Position numbers and translations under genes: made by a program. The notes under the pieces were generated by a model. That model saw only the letters and a program-made list of their open reading frames with translations. It was not told the origin of the DNA and ran no database searches. Below are positions 25,813 through 37,225 of a stretch of DNA of 64,000 bases, in pieces (position 1 is the stretch's first letter; every line of letters starts with the position of its first letter). This DNA comes from Zeus faber. Its lineage: Eukaryota > Chordata > Actinopteri > Zeiformes > Zeidae. The stretch covers positions 715,343-779,342 of the forward strand of contig OY482850.1 of the NCBI GenBank assembly GCA_960531495.1, in the 5' to 3' direction.

Positions 25813-27013
25813 TTTGACTGCACAGAAAAAGAGGGGGAGAGAGAGAGGAAGAGAGAGGCCCTACTGTATCTGCTATTCGGTAGGACTGCAACTCCCTCTC
25901 TTTCTCTCTCTCTCTCGCTGAGTAATGCACAACATTGTAAATTGAAAATCTTTTTTAAAGTACCCATCTCAATCCTTGTCTTTCTGTCACATTTCCAGAT
26001 TTATTAAAATATATAGGTACACATTCACAGCATAAGGAAAGTGTGTAACGAGAGGCTGTCTGAACTTTGAAAGGAATAAGCTTCCTTTCATTTGAACATG
26101 TGACGCCACAGAAATTTCAAAAGACAATTGCCAGCAGCACTAACTGGAGATAACACAGACAGGTTCAGAACCTCCTGTTGTCTGATTACAACCACCATGA
26201 TGTTTTTCTTAAGGTGATGTGTGTGGAAAAACAACACTATTCTCGACGATGGGAGAGGCAGGATTACAAAGTTAGGTACATTATGATGAATGTGTTTAAA
26301 TTGCCCTTCCATTTGCTGAACTTGGACGCCCCCTCGGAGCCAGCTATGGTGTTTTCCAAACTCTGTTTCTTGCATTCCACTCTCTTGCATTCCAAAGATT
26401 AATTTACATCTGTGTTTAACTTCCTGCATTTTAAAGATTTACTTACATATGTAATGTTATCTTCTTGCATTTTAAAATATTTATTTATGTGTGTTTTATC
26501 CTATTTTATTTCAACATTTATTTGACAAAACACAAATGTAATACTGGTATTAAAGTTTTGAATTCGATGGATTGTAAACCAGATTAGGAGTTAAAGGCCT
26601 AAACCTAGACACACCTGAATCAAGGTTACATCTCCCTTTTGCCACAGACAATGAGAAACCTCTCAAGAACCTCCTCGACCAACGGCCATTGAAGAAGGTC
26701 ACTTCCGATTCCGCCCCCCCGGAAGACATAAAAAACCTGACTCACGATTCTCTTGCCAGTCTCCTCTTTACGAGGAACTTGTTCCCTAGTGACCACGTTA
26801 TTTTACTTTCTGCATTACTTTACCTGGCACGTTGCCACGCAACCTTTCTTTCTCTCTGTTCCTTTTGAAACCACTTTTTCGCACCGCCACTCAGCCGAGT
26901 TGCAGAGACCCTCAGGTATGCCGTATACCTTGAAAGCCTTTCTACCTTATCCCTTCCATTAAACATGGCTGAAAAACCCTTTTAAGAATACCTCCTCCCA
27001 GCTCGAAGGACCA
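25813..27013. other. Unassigned stretch
   Basis: No supported gene. The segment 26600-27013 and the sequence after the solo LTR (27432-27781) may be one older unidentified repeat into which that LTR landed. Confidence 0.4.
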
Positions 27014-27018
27014 TTTTT

Positions 27019-27426
27019 TGTCATGATCTCCGCCTTCTTCTACTTTCCCTTCCCTCTCCTTACCTGTCCCATTAGCCCAACTCTATTCACCTGTGCACAC
27101 AGCTGTTCCAGATCTGCAATCTAACCACTATATATGCCTCTCTCACCAGTCACCCATTGCCAGATTGTCTTCGATGCTTGCACCAGACTCTCCAGCGTTC
27201 TCCGAACTGATTCCCCGCTACCGACTCTGCCTCGCTCCGACCACGTATCCTGCCTGCCACTCCGCCTGTCTTCTGTCTGCACTCCTCGTTATCGAACCTG
27301 CCTGTCCCCGACGATGTATCCTGCCTGCTCTCTGCCTGTCTTCCGTCTGCTCTACAAATAAAAGACATTACCAAATATCCCTGCCTGTCTTTCTGCTGCA
27401 ATTGGGTCCTAACCACACCTGTTACA
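27019..27426 (+). mobile_element. Solo LTR fossil, gypsy-type
   Basis: It starts TGTCATGA, ends CTGTTACA, has a TATA-like ACTATATATGCC near 27128 and an AATAAAAGAC poly(A) signal near 27357. It is flanked by TTTTT on both sides (27014-27018 and 27427-27431), consistent with a 5-bp integrase duplication, although a T run is weak evidence. No internal sequence remains, so it was reduced by LTR-LTR recombination. Confidence 0.72.
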
Positions 27427-27431
27427 TTTTT

Positions 27432-27781
27432 GAACGAGTCACCTCCCCTGCGTTGAACGAATACACCAGATCCTTCAAAACCGCTGACGAGACACTAACT
27501 TACCACACGGCAAGCACAAAAGAACTCCAGCTGAACCCCATTCACCGCATCAACAGTACGTGGGATCCACAATACTCTTTTTGGCCCCATGCAAGACTAC
27601 CCATCAGAAACCGAGCTACGGTGATCCATGACTGCGTGAGGATCCGCGACCCTTCTCGTGGCCAAGACGAGACGACCCATCGAAGCTACAGTGACTGGGG
27701 ACTGCGAATGAGTAAGCTTGGAACTTTTATGGCTAAGTGATGTTGGTGTGGGCAGGGCAATTCCTTTCTTTCGATTATTCA
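27432..27781. other. Unassigned sequence between solo LTR and hAT element
   Basis: A 215-codon plus-strand frame spans the LTR and this stretch (27093-27740). It is a chance frame because most of it is LTR sequence. The stretch itself shows no recognised domain. Confidence 0.4.
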
Positions 27782-27789
27782 GTTTAGAG

Positions 27790-29886
27790 CAGGGGTGTCA
27801 AACTCATTTTAGCTCAGGGGCCACATGGAGGAAAATCTGTTCTCAAGCGGGCCGGACCAGTAAAATCATGGCATAAAAACTTAAAAATAACGACAACTTC
27901 AGATTGTTTTCTTTGTTTTACTCCAAAAAGAACTTAGACTTCGTCTCAGTGTATCTAGAAAGCCATTAAACTTTAAGTCAGAGCCTATCTGGGATTGAAA
28001 AAAAAAAAAATAATAATAATAAATAAATAAAACAACTCTCTTATGTATCAAATACCTCATTTGTCATTTCCACATATTAATCCTGTGCTAACTCAACAAA
28101 TCATTCAAACCGAGGTAGAAACTATTCAAGAGGGTTGATTTACTCCCTGCCTTGTAGGCTACACTATTTCTTGATAGAAAAATAAAAGCTGTGCAATGCA
28201 TGAACAATTTCAACAAACCAAACTTATGAACTGAAGTGACTGACATTATACCAGTAAATCACACACTGTTCATTTTCTTTAAATTTCCACAGAAGACAAT
28301 CATTTTCACAGAACTATATCAGGGTGCAGTATCTCATGCAGCATTTTAAGCGGGGTTACCCTGGCATCTTTTAGCTTTCACAAGTGCATCTATATCAGGC
28401 GTCACATCCTGAATGGTAGCCAATTTCAGGATGTTATTCAAGTGCAACTTGAATAACATCAAAACTTGCAAAACAAAACTTGCTCACAAAGATATATGGT
28501 TCCAAACATGCACAACACTTTTGCAGCAAGGGCTGTCAAGTTGGGGTAACGTGGCAAGAGATACTGATAAAATGTGTCCAAGCCAGCTGCGGCAAACTTG
28601 CCCTTCAAATCTGAGTCACACTGCAAGTCTGTTATTTCAAGTTGGATGTTGACGGGCAGATGAAGCGCATTTGCGGTGAATGGTCGAGCAAAAAACTTTC
28701 ACCAGTTCACCAAAAATCTGAAAGCGTGTCTCAAACTCCCACAATAGTCCCGTTATTTCATCTTTGAACCGCTTCATGGCTGCGGCATGCCTCCATTTGC
28801 AGTCTGCACTTTCTCTCTGAACTTTGTCACAACCTGCTTTTTTCCCGACCATTGAGGGCGCACCATCTGTAGCCAGGCTGACAGCGCGGGACCAGTCCAC
28901 TTCCAGCCTGTCCAGTGCGCCGACGAGTGCGGTGAAATATCAGCTGCTGTTGTGGTGTCCGTCATTGGCACCAACTCCACGAACTCCTCAGGGACGGTCA
29001 AAGTGTCATCAACTACGCGGATGAATATTGCCAGTTGCGCAACATCAGTAATGTCCGTGCTTTCGTCATTTGCAACTGAAAAAGCAATAAATGACTTTAA
29101 AACTGCACTTCAATTAGCTGTCCGAATCCGCCGAAAGATCAGAAATCCTGCAACTGCATTTCTTGTCAGGCTGATATGCAAAAGCCTGGCGCTTTTCAGT
29201 GCACACAATCTCCGCAGCCTTCAGCATGCATGTTTTTACGAATTCCCCCTCAATAAGTGGCTTTGAAGCCACTGCAATTTTATTAGCTATAATGTAGCTG
29301 GCTTTCACTGCAGCATCACTGATTTCTCGGCGACGAGTAAACACAGACTGCTGTTTCTTCAGAACCGCCAATAATTCATTCACCTTCTCTCTTCTCTGTT
29401 GTCCTTGAAAGTTGCTGTATTTGTCGCCATGAAGAGTCTCATAGTGGCGAGGATGGTTATATTCTTTCAGCACTGAAACATGCTGTGAACACACCAAACA
29501 CACAGCTTTCCCATTCACTTCCGTGAATAAATAGGAGGATGACCTTTTTTCTTGGAATACTCTGCACTCTGCGTCCACTTTTCTCTTTTTTGACAGAGAT
29601 ATTTTGGGGCAATGAGGGTGCCAAAGCACGTAATGTTCAAATTGGTCAGGCAGAAAGACAGGCTAGCTCTGGACTGGCTGTGGCCTACTTGTTCAGCCCC
29701 AGTATAAACAGTTTGCTTGCTTAACAGAATTGCTATTGTGACACCCACTGGACACATTTAGAAAAGCAGTTTCATTCATTGAAAAATTGCAGCTCAATTT
29801 TATGCTTTGCAAAATCCTCTCGCGGGCCGGATTAAACCTGTTCGCGGGCCTGATCCGGCCCGCGGGCCGTATGCTTGACACCCCTG
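27790..29886 (-). mobile_element. hAT (Charlie/GTF2IRD2-like) DNA transposon with TIRs and 8-bp duplication
   Basis: The ends are a perfect 12-bp TIR (CAGGGGTGTCAA at 27790 and its complement ending at 29886). They are flanked by identical 8-bp GTTTAGAG at 27782-27789 and 29887-29894, the hAT signature. The subterminal GGGCCGG/CGGGCC motifs are typical of this fish and mammal Charlie subgroup. The transposase lies on the minus strand and is broken. Confidence 0.95.
28360..29632 (-). pseudogene. hAT transposase pseudogene (GTF2IRD2/ZBED-like)
   Basis: Reading right to left: an N-terminal zinc-finger-like module (VCLVCSQHVSVLKEYNHPRH), a helical linker (RREKVNELLAVLKKQQ), then FSVANDESTDI near 29060, holding the first catalytic D. 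VPEEFVELVPMTDTTTAADI near 28990 and SRAVSLATDGAPSMVGKKAG near 28880 follow, then RFKDEITGLLWEFETRFQ near 28740. C-terminal dimerisation-domain residues continue to about 28360. Frames shift near 29170 and 28830, and roughly 150 residues between the GAPSM region and RFKDE are deleted. It is non-functional. It is the same superfamily as the 947-bp element at 55057. Confidence 0.88.
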
Positions 29887-29894
29887 GTTTAGAG

Positions 29895-30762
29895 TTTGCA
29901 AGCCCTCCATAAAGTCAATCGTATCTCATCGCAGTTCCCAGGATGTGTTTATATAATGACGTGCTTTAACTTGGCTTTGCTTATACTTTTTCTACCGTAA
30001 CCTTTTTCTTATGTTATTAAACTATGTTATTATAAACATTCATTTTTTGATTAAGAAGTAGTTGGATATTTATTTGATATATTGTGTGAGAATATCTGAA
30101 TGTAAGAACTCGCTTACCTGAGAGACATGAAACTCTGTTGCCACCAGGGGGGCCACAAAATGACTTTAATTTTCCAAGTTTTATTAAAGATTTGGTGGCG
30201 CACAACTAAACTATAAATACAAATTAAAGGTCCTTATCACTCTACAAACACTACACCTACTGGACATCTCTTGTACAGTAGAATATAATATCCAAATCTC
30301 GCTGATCCCATCTTACCAGTAAACCAAACACATCTTTGGTTTTTATTTGTTTCCCACTAGATATGTCTGTTAATTTCTCAAACGCAAGGCACAAGGAAAT
30401 ATGTCTAATGTGTTTTATCAAATGCGTATTGTCTAAGTCTACATGGCTCTCCGTTAATGCGGATGAAAAGGCTCTTATGCGCATAAGCTACAGTTAAAAG
30501 GAGAGGTTCCCTATTTTTCAATGCTTCACAATGTGTGAATGTAGCCAAACAAGCTCATTTATGGAGGTTTGAAAGAGTAAAATAAACCCTCACAAACCTG
30601 ATGAAATGTACAGTTTGTGGTCATGTTTTTTTTCTTTGTTACGTTATATTCTAGCTAATATGTAGCGCAGTTCTACAGTAATGTACATTTACAGTACATT
30701 TTCTAAAAATCTCTTCAGAAACTGCATGCGAGAGCATTCTGGCAGCATTCTCATAATAAATA
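29895..30762. other. AT-rich unassigned stretch
   Basis: No supported gene or repeat is seen. Confidence 0.45.
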
Positions 30763-31567
30763 CAGTGGTATTTTGACTTACGAGTTTAATTCGTTCCGTG
30801 ACAGAGCTCGTAATTCATCTGCTTGTATAGCAAATTAATTTTCCCCATTGAAATAAATAGAAAGGCCATTAATCCGTTCCAGCCCCAAAAAAACACCCCA
30901 TTTTTTTTTGTTACCTGTTTTAAAAATGAAAAACGTACTTATAACTAATAAAAATTGTATAAAAACATAATAAAAGAGAATGTGTAGATCATTTTTGTCG
31001 CAGATGATACCCTCCGTCACGCTATCTCCTGTGAGCTGCTTCTCCGTCAACCACACCAACAGCAGATTCTTCATCTTTTCATGGACAGCGGTGCGCAGCT
31101 TAGACATTATTTTAACACCCTAGGCTGGCGTAATACCCTTTATCGTCTCCTTCTGCTTCTGCTTCTGCCTCGCCAATTCCATCACACCTACACCTTGCTC
31201 ATGTTTTTCTATTATTTTGCGCTTTAAGTCAATGGACATCATCCGCTTCTTCTTCTCAGCACTTACTTTTTTCGGACCCATGGTTCGAAAAAAAAAATTG
31301 GCAAAATAACTGTACAAAAAGCACAAATCGGGAGCACAAAACACAAAAGAGATGCTTCCATTCTCAGGTAACCTAGTGAACTGAAGGAGTGAGACGCAGG
31401 ATGCTGGCCGGATTCGCTCGCCACGCCCACCAGCAGCACGCCCACCAGAAGCTCGCTCCTCGTAACTGAAATTTTTTCTCGCAAATCAATACAAAAAATC
31501 GACGGAAGGACAGCTCGTAACTCGGAAGACTCGTATGTTAGTGCACTCGTAACTAAAGGTACCACTG
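30763..31567 (-). mobile_element. Tigger/pogo-derived non-autonomous element, 805 bp
   Basis: The ends are inverted CAGTGGTA...ACCACTG with flanking TA (30761-30762; 31568-31569), the pogo/Tigger target. The minus strand still encodes the transposase N-terminus: GPKKVSAEKKKRMMSIDLKR at about 31282, then KIIEKHEQGVGVMELARQ, the CENP-B-type helix-turn-helix. After a frame change a second fragment reads KMKNLLLVWLTEKQLTGDSV near 31060. The whole DDE catalytic core is deleted, so it can move only in trans. Confidence 0.9.
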
Positions 31568-31569
31568 TA

Positions 31570-32136
31570 TATCATTTATTTGAACATGTTATTTCAATAT
31601 TGTTTTTATGTTTTTCGCTAGTACATTGTTGTACTTCTCATTTAATATGGAAACTGGCACTGCACAGTGAACCCAAACCAAGTTATTCCACCTGAATCCC
31701 TTATCCACCTAATGCCAGTAGTAGCGTACTGCCAATTGAGCATCAACTATTTGACGGTCTGTTGCCCATACGAAGTCCAAAAATCCGCTCCCGCTCACCA
31801 TAATTGTGTGTCTTAACTGGTGTTCTGTGCCATCCAATTACTTTGACGTCTGTGGTGAAAGCCCTAATTAAATTCCATTTTGCGAAAACTTTCGAAAGGC
31901 ACATGAATTCCAGCTCGTAGCACAAAGTAGGCTTGCGTTATATTTATTAATTTGTTTTTAAAACAGCGTTATGCATGAGAGTCTATTAACGGAACTTGTT
32001 TTATTTGGAATATAATGTTTTAGTAAAATTAGACTACTTTTTAATAAAAAATATAAATCTACATGCCTTGATGATGTCATACTTTTTATAGCCTGCCTAT
32101 CAATTGTTTTCAATCTCAGTAAACACAGGTAACATT
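31570..32136. other. AT-rich unassigned stretch
   Basis: No feature is seen. Confidence 0.45.
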
Positions 32137-32388
32137 TTATCTGACTTTCTCCAACTTGTCCGGGACGTTGAATTCTTCCAGGACACGTGGACGGCACCAA
32201 TTATTTTCTAAAGGAAACCTTGGATTACACAACGCATGGGCCCTGACAAACTCTTGAGTTCTAGGAAATATCATAACATCATTCTGAGTGTGCAGCTGTA
32301 CGCTGTTCTTTGAATGCCAGTAGAGAACATCTAGCGTTGCGAGATATCTTTGCATCTGCCCTATCAGCCTTCCTTGTTCACTTGACAT
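32137..32388 (-). CDS. Unidentified 83-codon ORF (weak candidate)
   Basis: The minus-strand frame starts MSSEQGRLIGQMQRYLATLD and ends VLEEFNVPDKLEKVR then TAA. Composition is balanced, without low-complexity sequence, unlike the chance frames around it. Residues such as HALCNPRFPLENNWCRPRVL look protein-like. I recognise no family, see no clear promoter or poly(A) signal, and the neighbouring 2 kb shows no transposon end. It could be an exon, a relic of an unknown element, or chance. Confidence 0.22.
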   Translation of the reverse strand: MSSEQGRLIGQMQRYLATLDVLYWHSKNSVQLHTQNDVMIFPRTQEFVRAHALCNPRFPLENNWCRPRVLEEFNVPDKLEKVR

Positions 32389-33220
32389 TGACGAAAAACT
32401 TGTTCAAACTGATTATTTTTCTGGTACATCTGACAGGAGATAAAGAACCGACCATCGTGCTGAAGTTATATCGTTCCTGAGATAGTTTAGTTTGTTAAGC
32501 ACAGGGCCAGCCCGAAACACAATAAATCAATGCGGTTATTTTGGGCCACAACCACTGAGGGGGGGAAGCATTCGGTCAGTGAAGGTGCCACACGATGAGT
32601 GTGATGTCTCCTCTCCTCTCCTCTTCACCTCTGCCAATTTGTACTGCTTCTCCACCCCCTCCCCCCTTTCAGCACAATTCCCAGGAGTAATAAGGAGGGG
32701 CACATATACAGTACATAAAACAGATTGAGAGACATGAGATACTGCCCGACCATATCCTCCAATCAGCATGAAACACTAGCTGACGTAATCCTCCAGTGTT
32801 CCAATATTATTTCCGTTATAGATTAGTACTATAGTTTTATTTCTCTCAAGTAATCCATTCCCAGTCACATCTTGTGAAGTATTAATCCACCACAGGAACA
32901 TTCCCAGAGATTGTAATGCCAGCGGGAAAAAATGTGAATTCTGCTTAAAATGATGAATTATTAGCTCAAAGCTGAAAAAATATTTTGAGTACGGTTGCTT
33001 GACAAAAGAAAAACAGCACTAGTATTATTTCTGACATTCTAAAACAGTTGTTCCCCCTTTTTCACATCATGTACAATGTGCATACAAATGTGATTACTTG
33101 TCATTACTTGCATTATCATTAAGATTTTTAATACACAAAACCAGCCATTCAGATTTAACAGGACAGCTCAGAGTCAGGGGGTTAGATCTGGGGACACTAA
33201 AACTTGCTATCAAGCTGTAG
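32389..33220. other. Unassigned stretch
   Basis: No supported gene. A CT-rich patch lies at 32608-32665. Confidence 0.45.
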
Positions 33221-33403
33221 TGTGGAGATGGGATGGTTTGAGCAGCCACACCTGAACTGGATCTAGGTGATTGAGTCAGGGTGGCTGCATACCTACTGCT
33301 TGTTAGCCCAATCAATGAACAACAGGTATGCAGCCACCCTGACCCAATCACCTAGATCCAGGTCAGATGTGGCTGCTCAAACCATCCCATCTCCACACCA
33401 CAC
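33221..33403. repeat. Foldback inverted repeat, about 80-bp arms
   Basis: The left arm (33221-33294) and the reverse complement of the right arm (33323-33398) share GTGTGGAGATGGGATGGTTT, GAGCAGCCACA, CTGGATCTAGGTGATTG and CAGGGTGGCTGCATACCT with about five mismatches. The unpaired middle is about 30 bp. Transcribed, it would form a long hairpin. It is probably a foldback MITE or a small inverted duplication. Confidence 0.93.
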
Positions 33404-33713
33404 AAGCCTTCTGGAGTTTACCTGGAAAGAGGTCTGTAGTAGAGGTTCTTTGTGTCTCTACTGGCCCCTCTAGACAGCAGCGACTGGGCCCACTACTCCT
33501 GAATGGGAATAAAAGGAGACAGTGATGACATAGAAGAGAGAGAACAAAATATGTGTTAAAACAAACAGAACTGTGAAATATGAAGTTATAGGGGGGTCAA
33601 TGTCAATGTTTCATCTGGTCTTCTCCCACTGTAAACATTATTTTAATAATTTGACAGCCATAATGTGAACTCAGGGTTAACCTCTGTCCTCCATTTTCAA
33701 AATGTTCAAAGTC
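33404..33713. other. Short unassigned stretch
   Basis: No feature is seen between the foldback and the T run. Confidence 0.4.
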
Positions 33714-33770
33714 TTTTTTTTTTTTTTTTTCATCTTGTGCTTTGAGCATGCTGGGCATACATACAGAGTA

Positions 33771-34227
33771 TAGTGGTACCTCGACTTACGACTGTAATCC
33801 GTTCTATAAGAACAGTCGTATGTTAAAACAGTCGTATGTCGAAGCAATTTTTCCCATATACACCACGCTCATATTTTTCTATGATTTCCTTCTTAGTTTC
33901 AATGGGAATCATTGCCCTTTTCTTTTTCCCATCATCCTTCTTTTTAGGACTCATCATGAAGGGTGAAAATAAACAAAATACACAGCACAAACACAGTAAA
34001 TATGAAAAACATATCGATAAGCCACAAACTACGTGCACACACCATGTAGGTCACCCGCTGACTGACTGCTGACTGACTGACTGCTGACTGGCCGCCGACA
34101 CGCCAACTACGAATTTCCACGGTCGTATCTTGGGGCAGTCGGTCGCAAGTCGATACAAATTTTCGCGACTATGGCTACTCGTATCTTGGATTAGTCGTAA
34201 GTAGATGCGTATGTTGAGGTACCACTG
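33771..34227 (-). mobile_element. Tigger/pogo MITE, 457 bp
   Basis: Inverted ends TAGTGGTACCTCGACTTACGA (left, first C mutated to T) and GTATGTTGAGGTACCACTG (right) lie between TA dinucleotides at 33769-33770 and 34228-34229. The minus strand keeps a transposase N-terminal remnant, MSPKKKDDGKKKRAMIPIET then KKEIIEKYERGV, homologous to that of the 805-bp element at 30763. No catalytic domain remains. GACTGACTGCT repeats lie at 34058-34090. Confidence 0.92.
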
Positions 34228-34689
34228 TATTTGTATGCCATTGCATCTAGGACAGAGTTAATCTGAAAGTGGAGTTCAACTTCTCAACCATGCACTTTTT
34301 ATTCATTCTTTAATCAAGGACTGCCTACAACAACTGTCCTGTGGACAACCTGTGGGATGACAAGAGCACAGCTTTTTGTTACATAGAACCACCACCAATC
34401 CCCCTCTTTGGAGAACGATCTTACCATGTTTTGGTCTATAAACAACTAATCACTACTCCAAGAGGGGGAGAATCTCCACAGGTGAGACAAATAAACATAG
34501 AACCAAACAACATGTACATGGAAAAACAAACATAGACACGCAAGATGACAAGAAGTATCGACAAAACAGAGTTAGTTCAGTACAGTCCAGGAAAACTGAA
34601 ACAGAAATTGGGAACATGGCCTCTTCCTGTTAGAGTTATGGCAGTAAATGACGGAGGAAACGAGAGGGATGTAACCAGGAGGGTGTTCG

Positions 34690-34826
<137 letters not shown>

Positions 34827-35232
34827 CACCGGTGAGTGTACACAGTGGACTTGGTTCCTATTGGTTGTGGTGTATGAGGTCGTAGTGCCTCCAAGCACCC
34901 CACAACTGCAGGAAAGCCTTGCACCCTGCCCTGCAGCCGCTGAAGACCCCCCAGCCCCCAGAGAAGCTGGAGGCCCGCAGAGCAACACTCATGCATGGCC
35001 CCAAGGAGCATAAACCAGACCCTGCACCTCTGAAGCAACACATACAACCTACCCCTACGTGCAGGCACAAGACGCAGCCGCAGACACAGAACCCAGGCCA
35101 CGGACGGCAGGCATGAACCATAGGCCCACCAACCACCCAAAAGCGAGGCACGCCATACCGCAACCGGCCAGACGCCCCACCCAGCCGTAAGCCCCATCCA
35201 CGTAGTCGAGTGTGTTCAGTGCAGGACACCCA

Positions 35233-36764
35233 GATGGTATATCATGATTCTTGCATCATGATTGTGGACTACTGCTGGTTAAAATGTGTTGCGTTTATCG
35301 CAGTGTTGCTAATATGTGACTTTCAATGACTAAGCACACTCCCTTTTTCAATTTGAAGAACAAAATTGAGGGGGAAAGCATGAAGTTAAATTGGCTGGAG
35401 GTGGCCTTTAAAGTTGCTATGGTAACAGCCTGGTTTTTAGGCCAGATTCAATATGAACACATATTACTCCTGGGTTAACTCATAGCAAATTGACTCCATT
35501 TACCTTTTAGAAACTTTAATACGGCACTTTTATAATCTATATGGGGCATAAATAGGGCAAAACGTTATTTTAAACCACTGGTTGTGAGCATTGTCAGCAC
35601 TTCAGAATGTGCTCCATGCGAGAAAACATGGTCGGTCCTTTGAACAGTAATAGCAACAGCTTTACATTATTTTACTGTCACATGCGGACTATATTGCACA
35701 TTTTCATTTTGCAACATCACTGAGCATTTTTATAAATCAATTTGCTTATATTAAGTTGGCAAACAGGAGCAGAACATACACTGATACAATTAAAATAGAC
35801 CACTATTGAAGCCATGTAACAAATTTTCCATTTGGTGCCACTTAAACCAGAACCATCGAGTCAAGTTGTCCAGTCACAGTTCAGTATTTTCTATACTCTC
35901 TCTGTTAACATACATAACAGATTAAAATCTGTAAAAGCAATTGCAGAGTGGTTAAAATTAGTGCTCATGATTCAATCCTCCACATTTGATTATTTATATT
36001 TGTGAATTTTTAATTCATCAATTGTTCTTGTTTCATATCTCATTAAATATTGAAATGTGTCACCTTTCCAAATGGTTTATTTCGCTCTCAGTTTATCTAT
36101 TCAGGAAACATAGCTACAGTTACAGCAGTTGCGATACAGATGCGTACAGATGAGATACAGATCTATAACTGAGGATTCTTACATGATAACACTTTAGACA
36201 AGAGAATAGCTCACCTGACAGACCTTCAGTCCAAAATCCCAAATTCTGGAGAGTCAACGCTTCTCGGGGGTCACTTTTAGAGCAATACCTGCCTCTTCTG
36301 TTTAGCGCTGGTTCGTTCTGTATGCATTTAAGTCCTACGTACTATTTTTACATGACAGCAATACTAAATTAAAACCTGCGTTACTCTAAAAAATGTGCAT
36401 ATTCAATGATTTCGAAGCAAATCTGCAGTAATATGGTCACAGCGGATACACAGAAGAACCTGAAATGAGGAACATTAAAGAAAGCTCGGGTAAGCTGGTA
36501 AGGTAGGGTGCTTGTTGCTGTGGGGAAAAGCTGAGCTTTCTGACAATCTACTGTACAGCCCACTCTCTGCAACCAAGGGATCGGCCTACCACCCACAGAC
36601 TGATATAGATACACACACAGTAGCATGTGCCTGCTGCACACACCCACATAGGTGTATGTGCCGCATAGCAAACATTAATGGACATACAGAGAAGATCTTT
36701 TTATTGGCATGTTAATTGAAAACATGCAGTGCAATATGTTTTTGTATACTCATACTTTCATTAA
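35233..36764. other. AT-rich unassigned stretch
   Basis: About 1.5 kb without a supported gene, tandem repeat or transposon end. It could be unique DNA. Confidence 0.5.
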
Positions 36765-36872
36765 TCCCTCTGGGTGAAATTGTTGTTGGGTTAGGTGTCT
36801 TGCTCAAGGACACGCTACCAGACGGGGACCGAACCGGCAATCTTCATCACTTAACGACCCTCTCTAAGTTAA
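36765..36872 (-). mobile_element. SINE fragment, antisense
   Basis: Reverse complement shows a B-box-like GCCGGTTCGGTCCCCGTCTGG area and CTTGAGCAAGACACCTAA, the same central motif as the SINE at 22317. Only part of the body remains and it runs into a Tc1 relic. Confidence 0.6.
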
Positions 36873-36879
36873 TGCAACG

Positions 36880-37225
36880 TCCAGCCCGTCGGGTCCGATC
36901 CCACAGAAGAGCTACTGTAGCACAAATTGCTGAAAAAGACAATACTAGCTATGATAGAAACGTGTCATAACAGTGCAGCTTGTTGCCTATGGGGTTGCCT
37001 AGCCGCAGACCGGTCAGAGTGCCCATGCTGACCCACGTCCACCGCCTAAAGCACATGCAATGGGCATGCGAGCGTCACAACTGGACGATAGCGCGATGGA
37101 AGAGGGTGGCCTGGTCTGATGAATCATGTTTTTTCTACATCATGTGGATGGCCTGATCTGATCGAGCATCTGTGGGATGTGTTGGAACAACAAGGCCAAT
37201 CCATGGGTAGGGTGGCCATGAGAGC
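36880..37225 (+). mobile_element. Tc1-type transposase relic with internal deletion
   Basis: Frames read PARRVRSHRRATVAQIAEK near 36881, SRRPVRVPMLTHVHRLKHMQ near 37002, RWKRVAWSDESCFF near 37100 (first catalytic D in WSDES), then after a large internal deletion LIEHLWDVLEQQGQSMG near 37155 (catalytic E in IEHLWD). The middle D and the glycine-rich box are gone, frames shift, and no TIR is identified. It is a different Tc1 subfamily from those at 11335 and 16140. Confidence 0.85.

Noticed and set aside
27093-27740. 215-codon plus-strand frame
   Set aside because: It starts inside a solo LTR and runs through its poly(A) signal into unrelated sequence.
28360-29632. Host GTF2IRD2-like or ZBED-like gene
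   Set aside because: It lies wholly inside TIRs with an 8-bp target duplication and is frameshifted and deleted, so it is a transposase relic.
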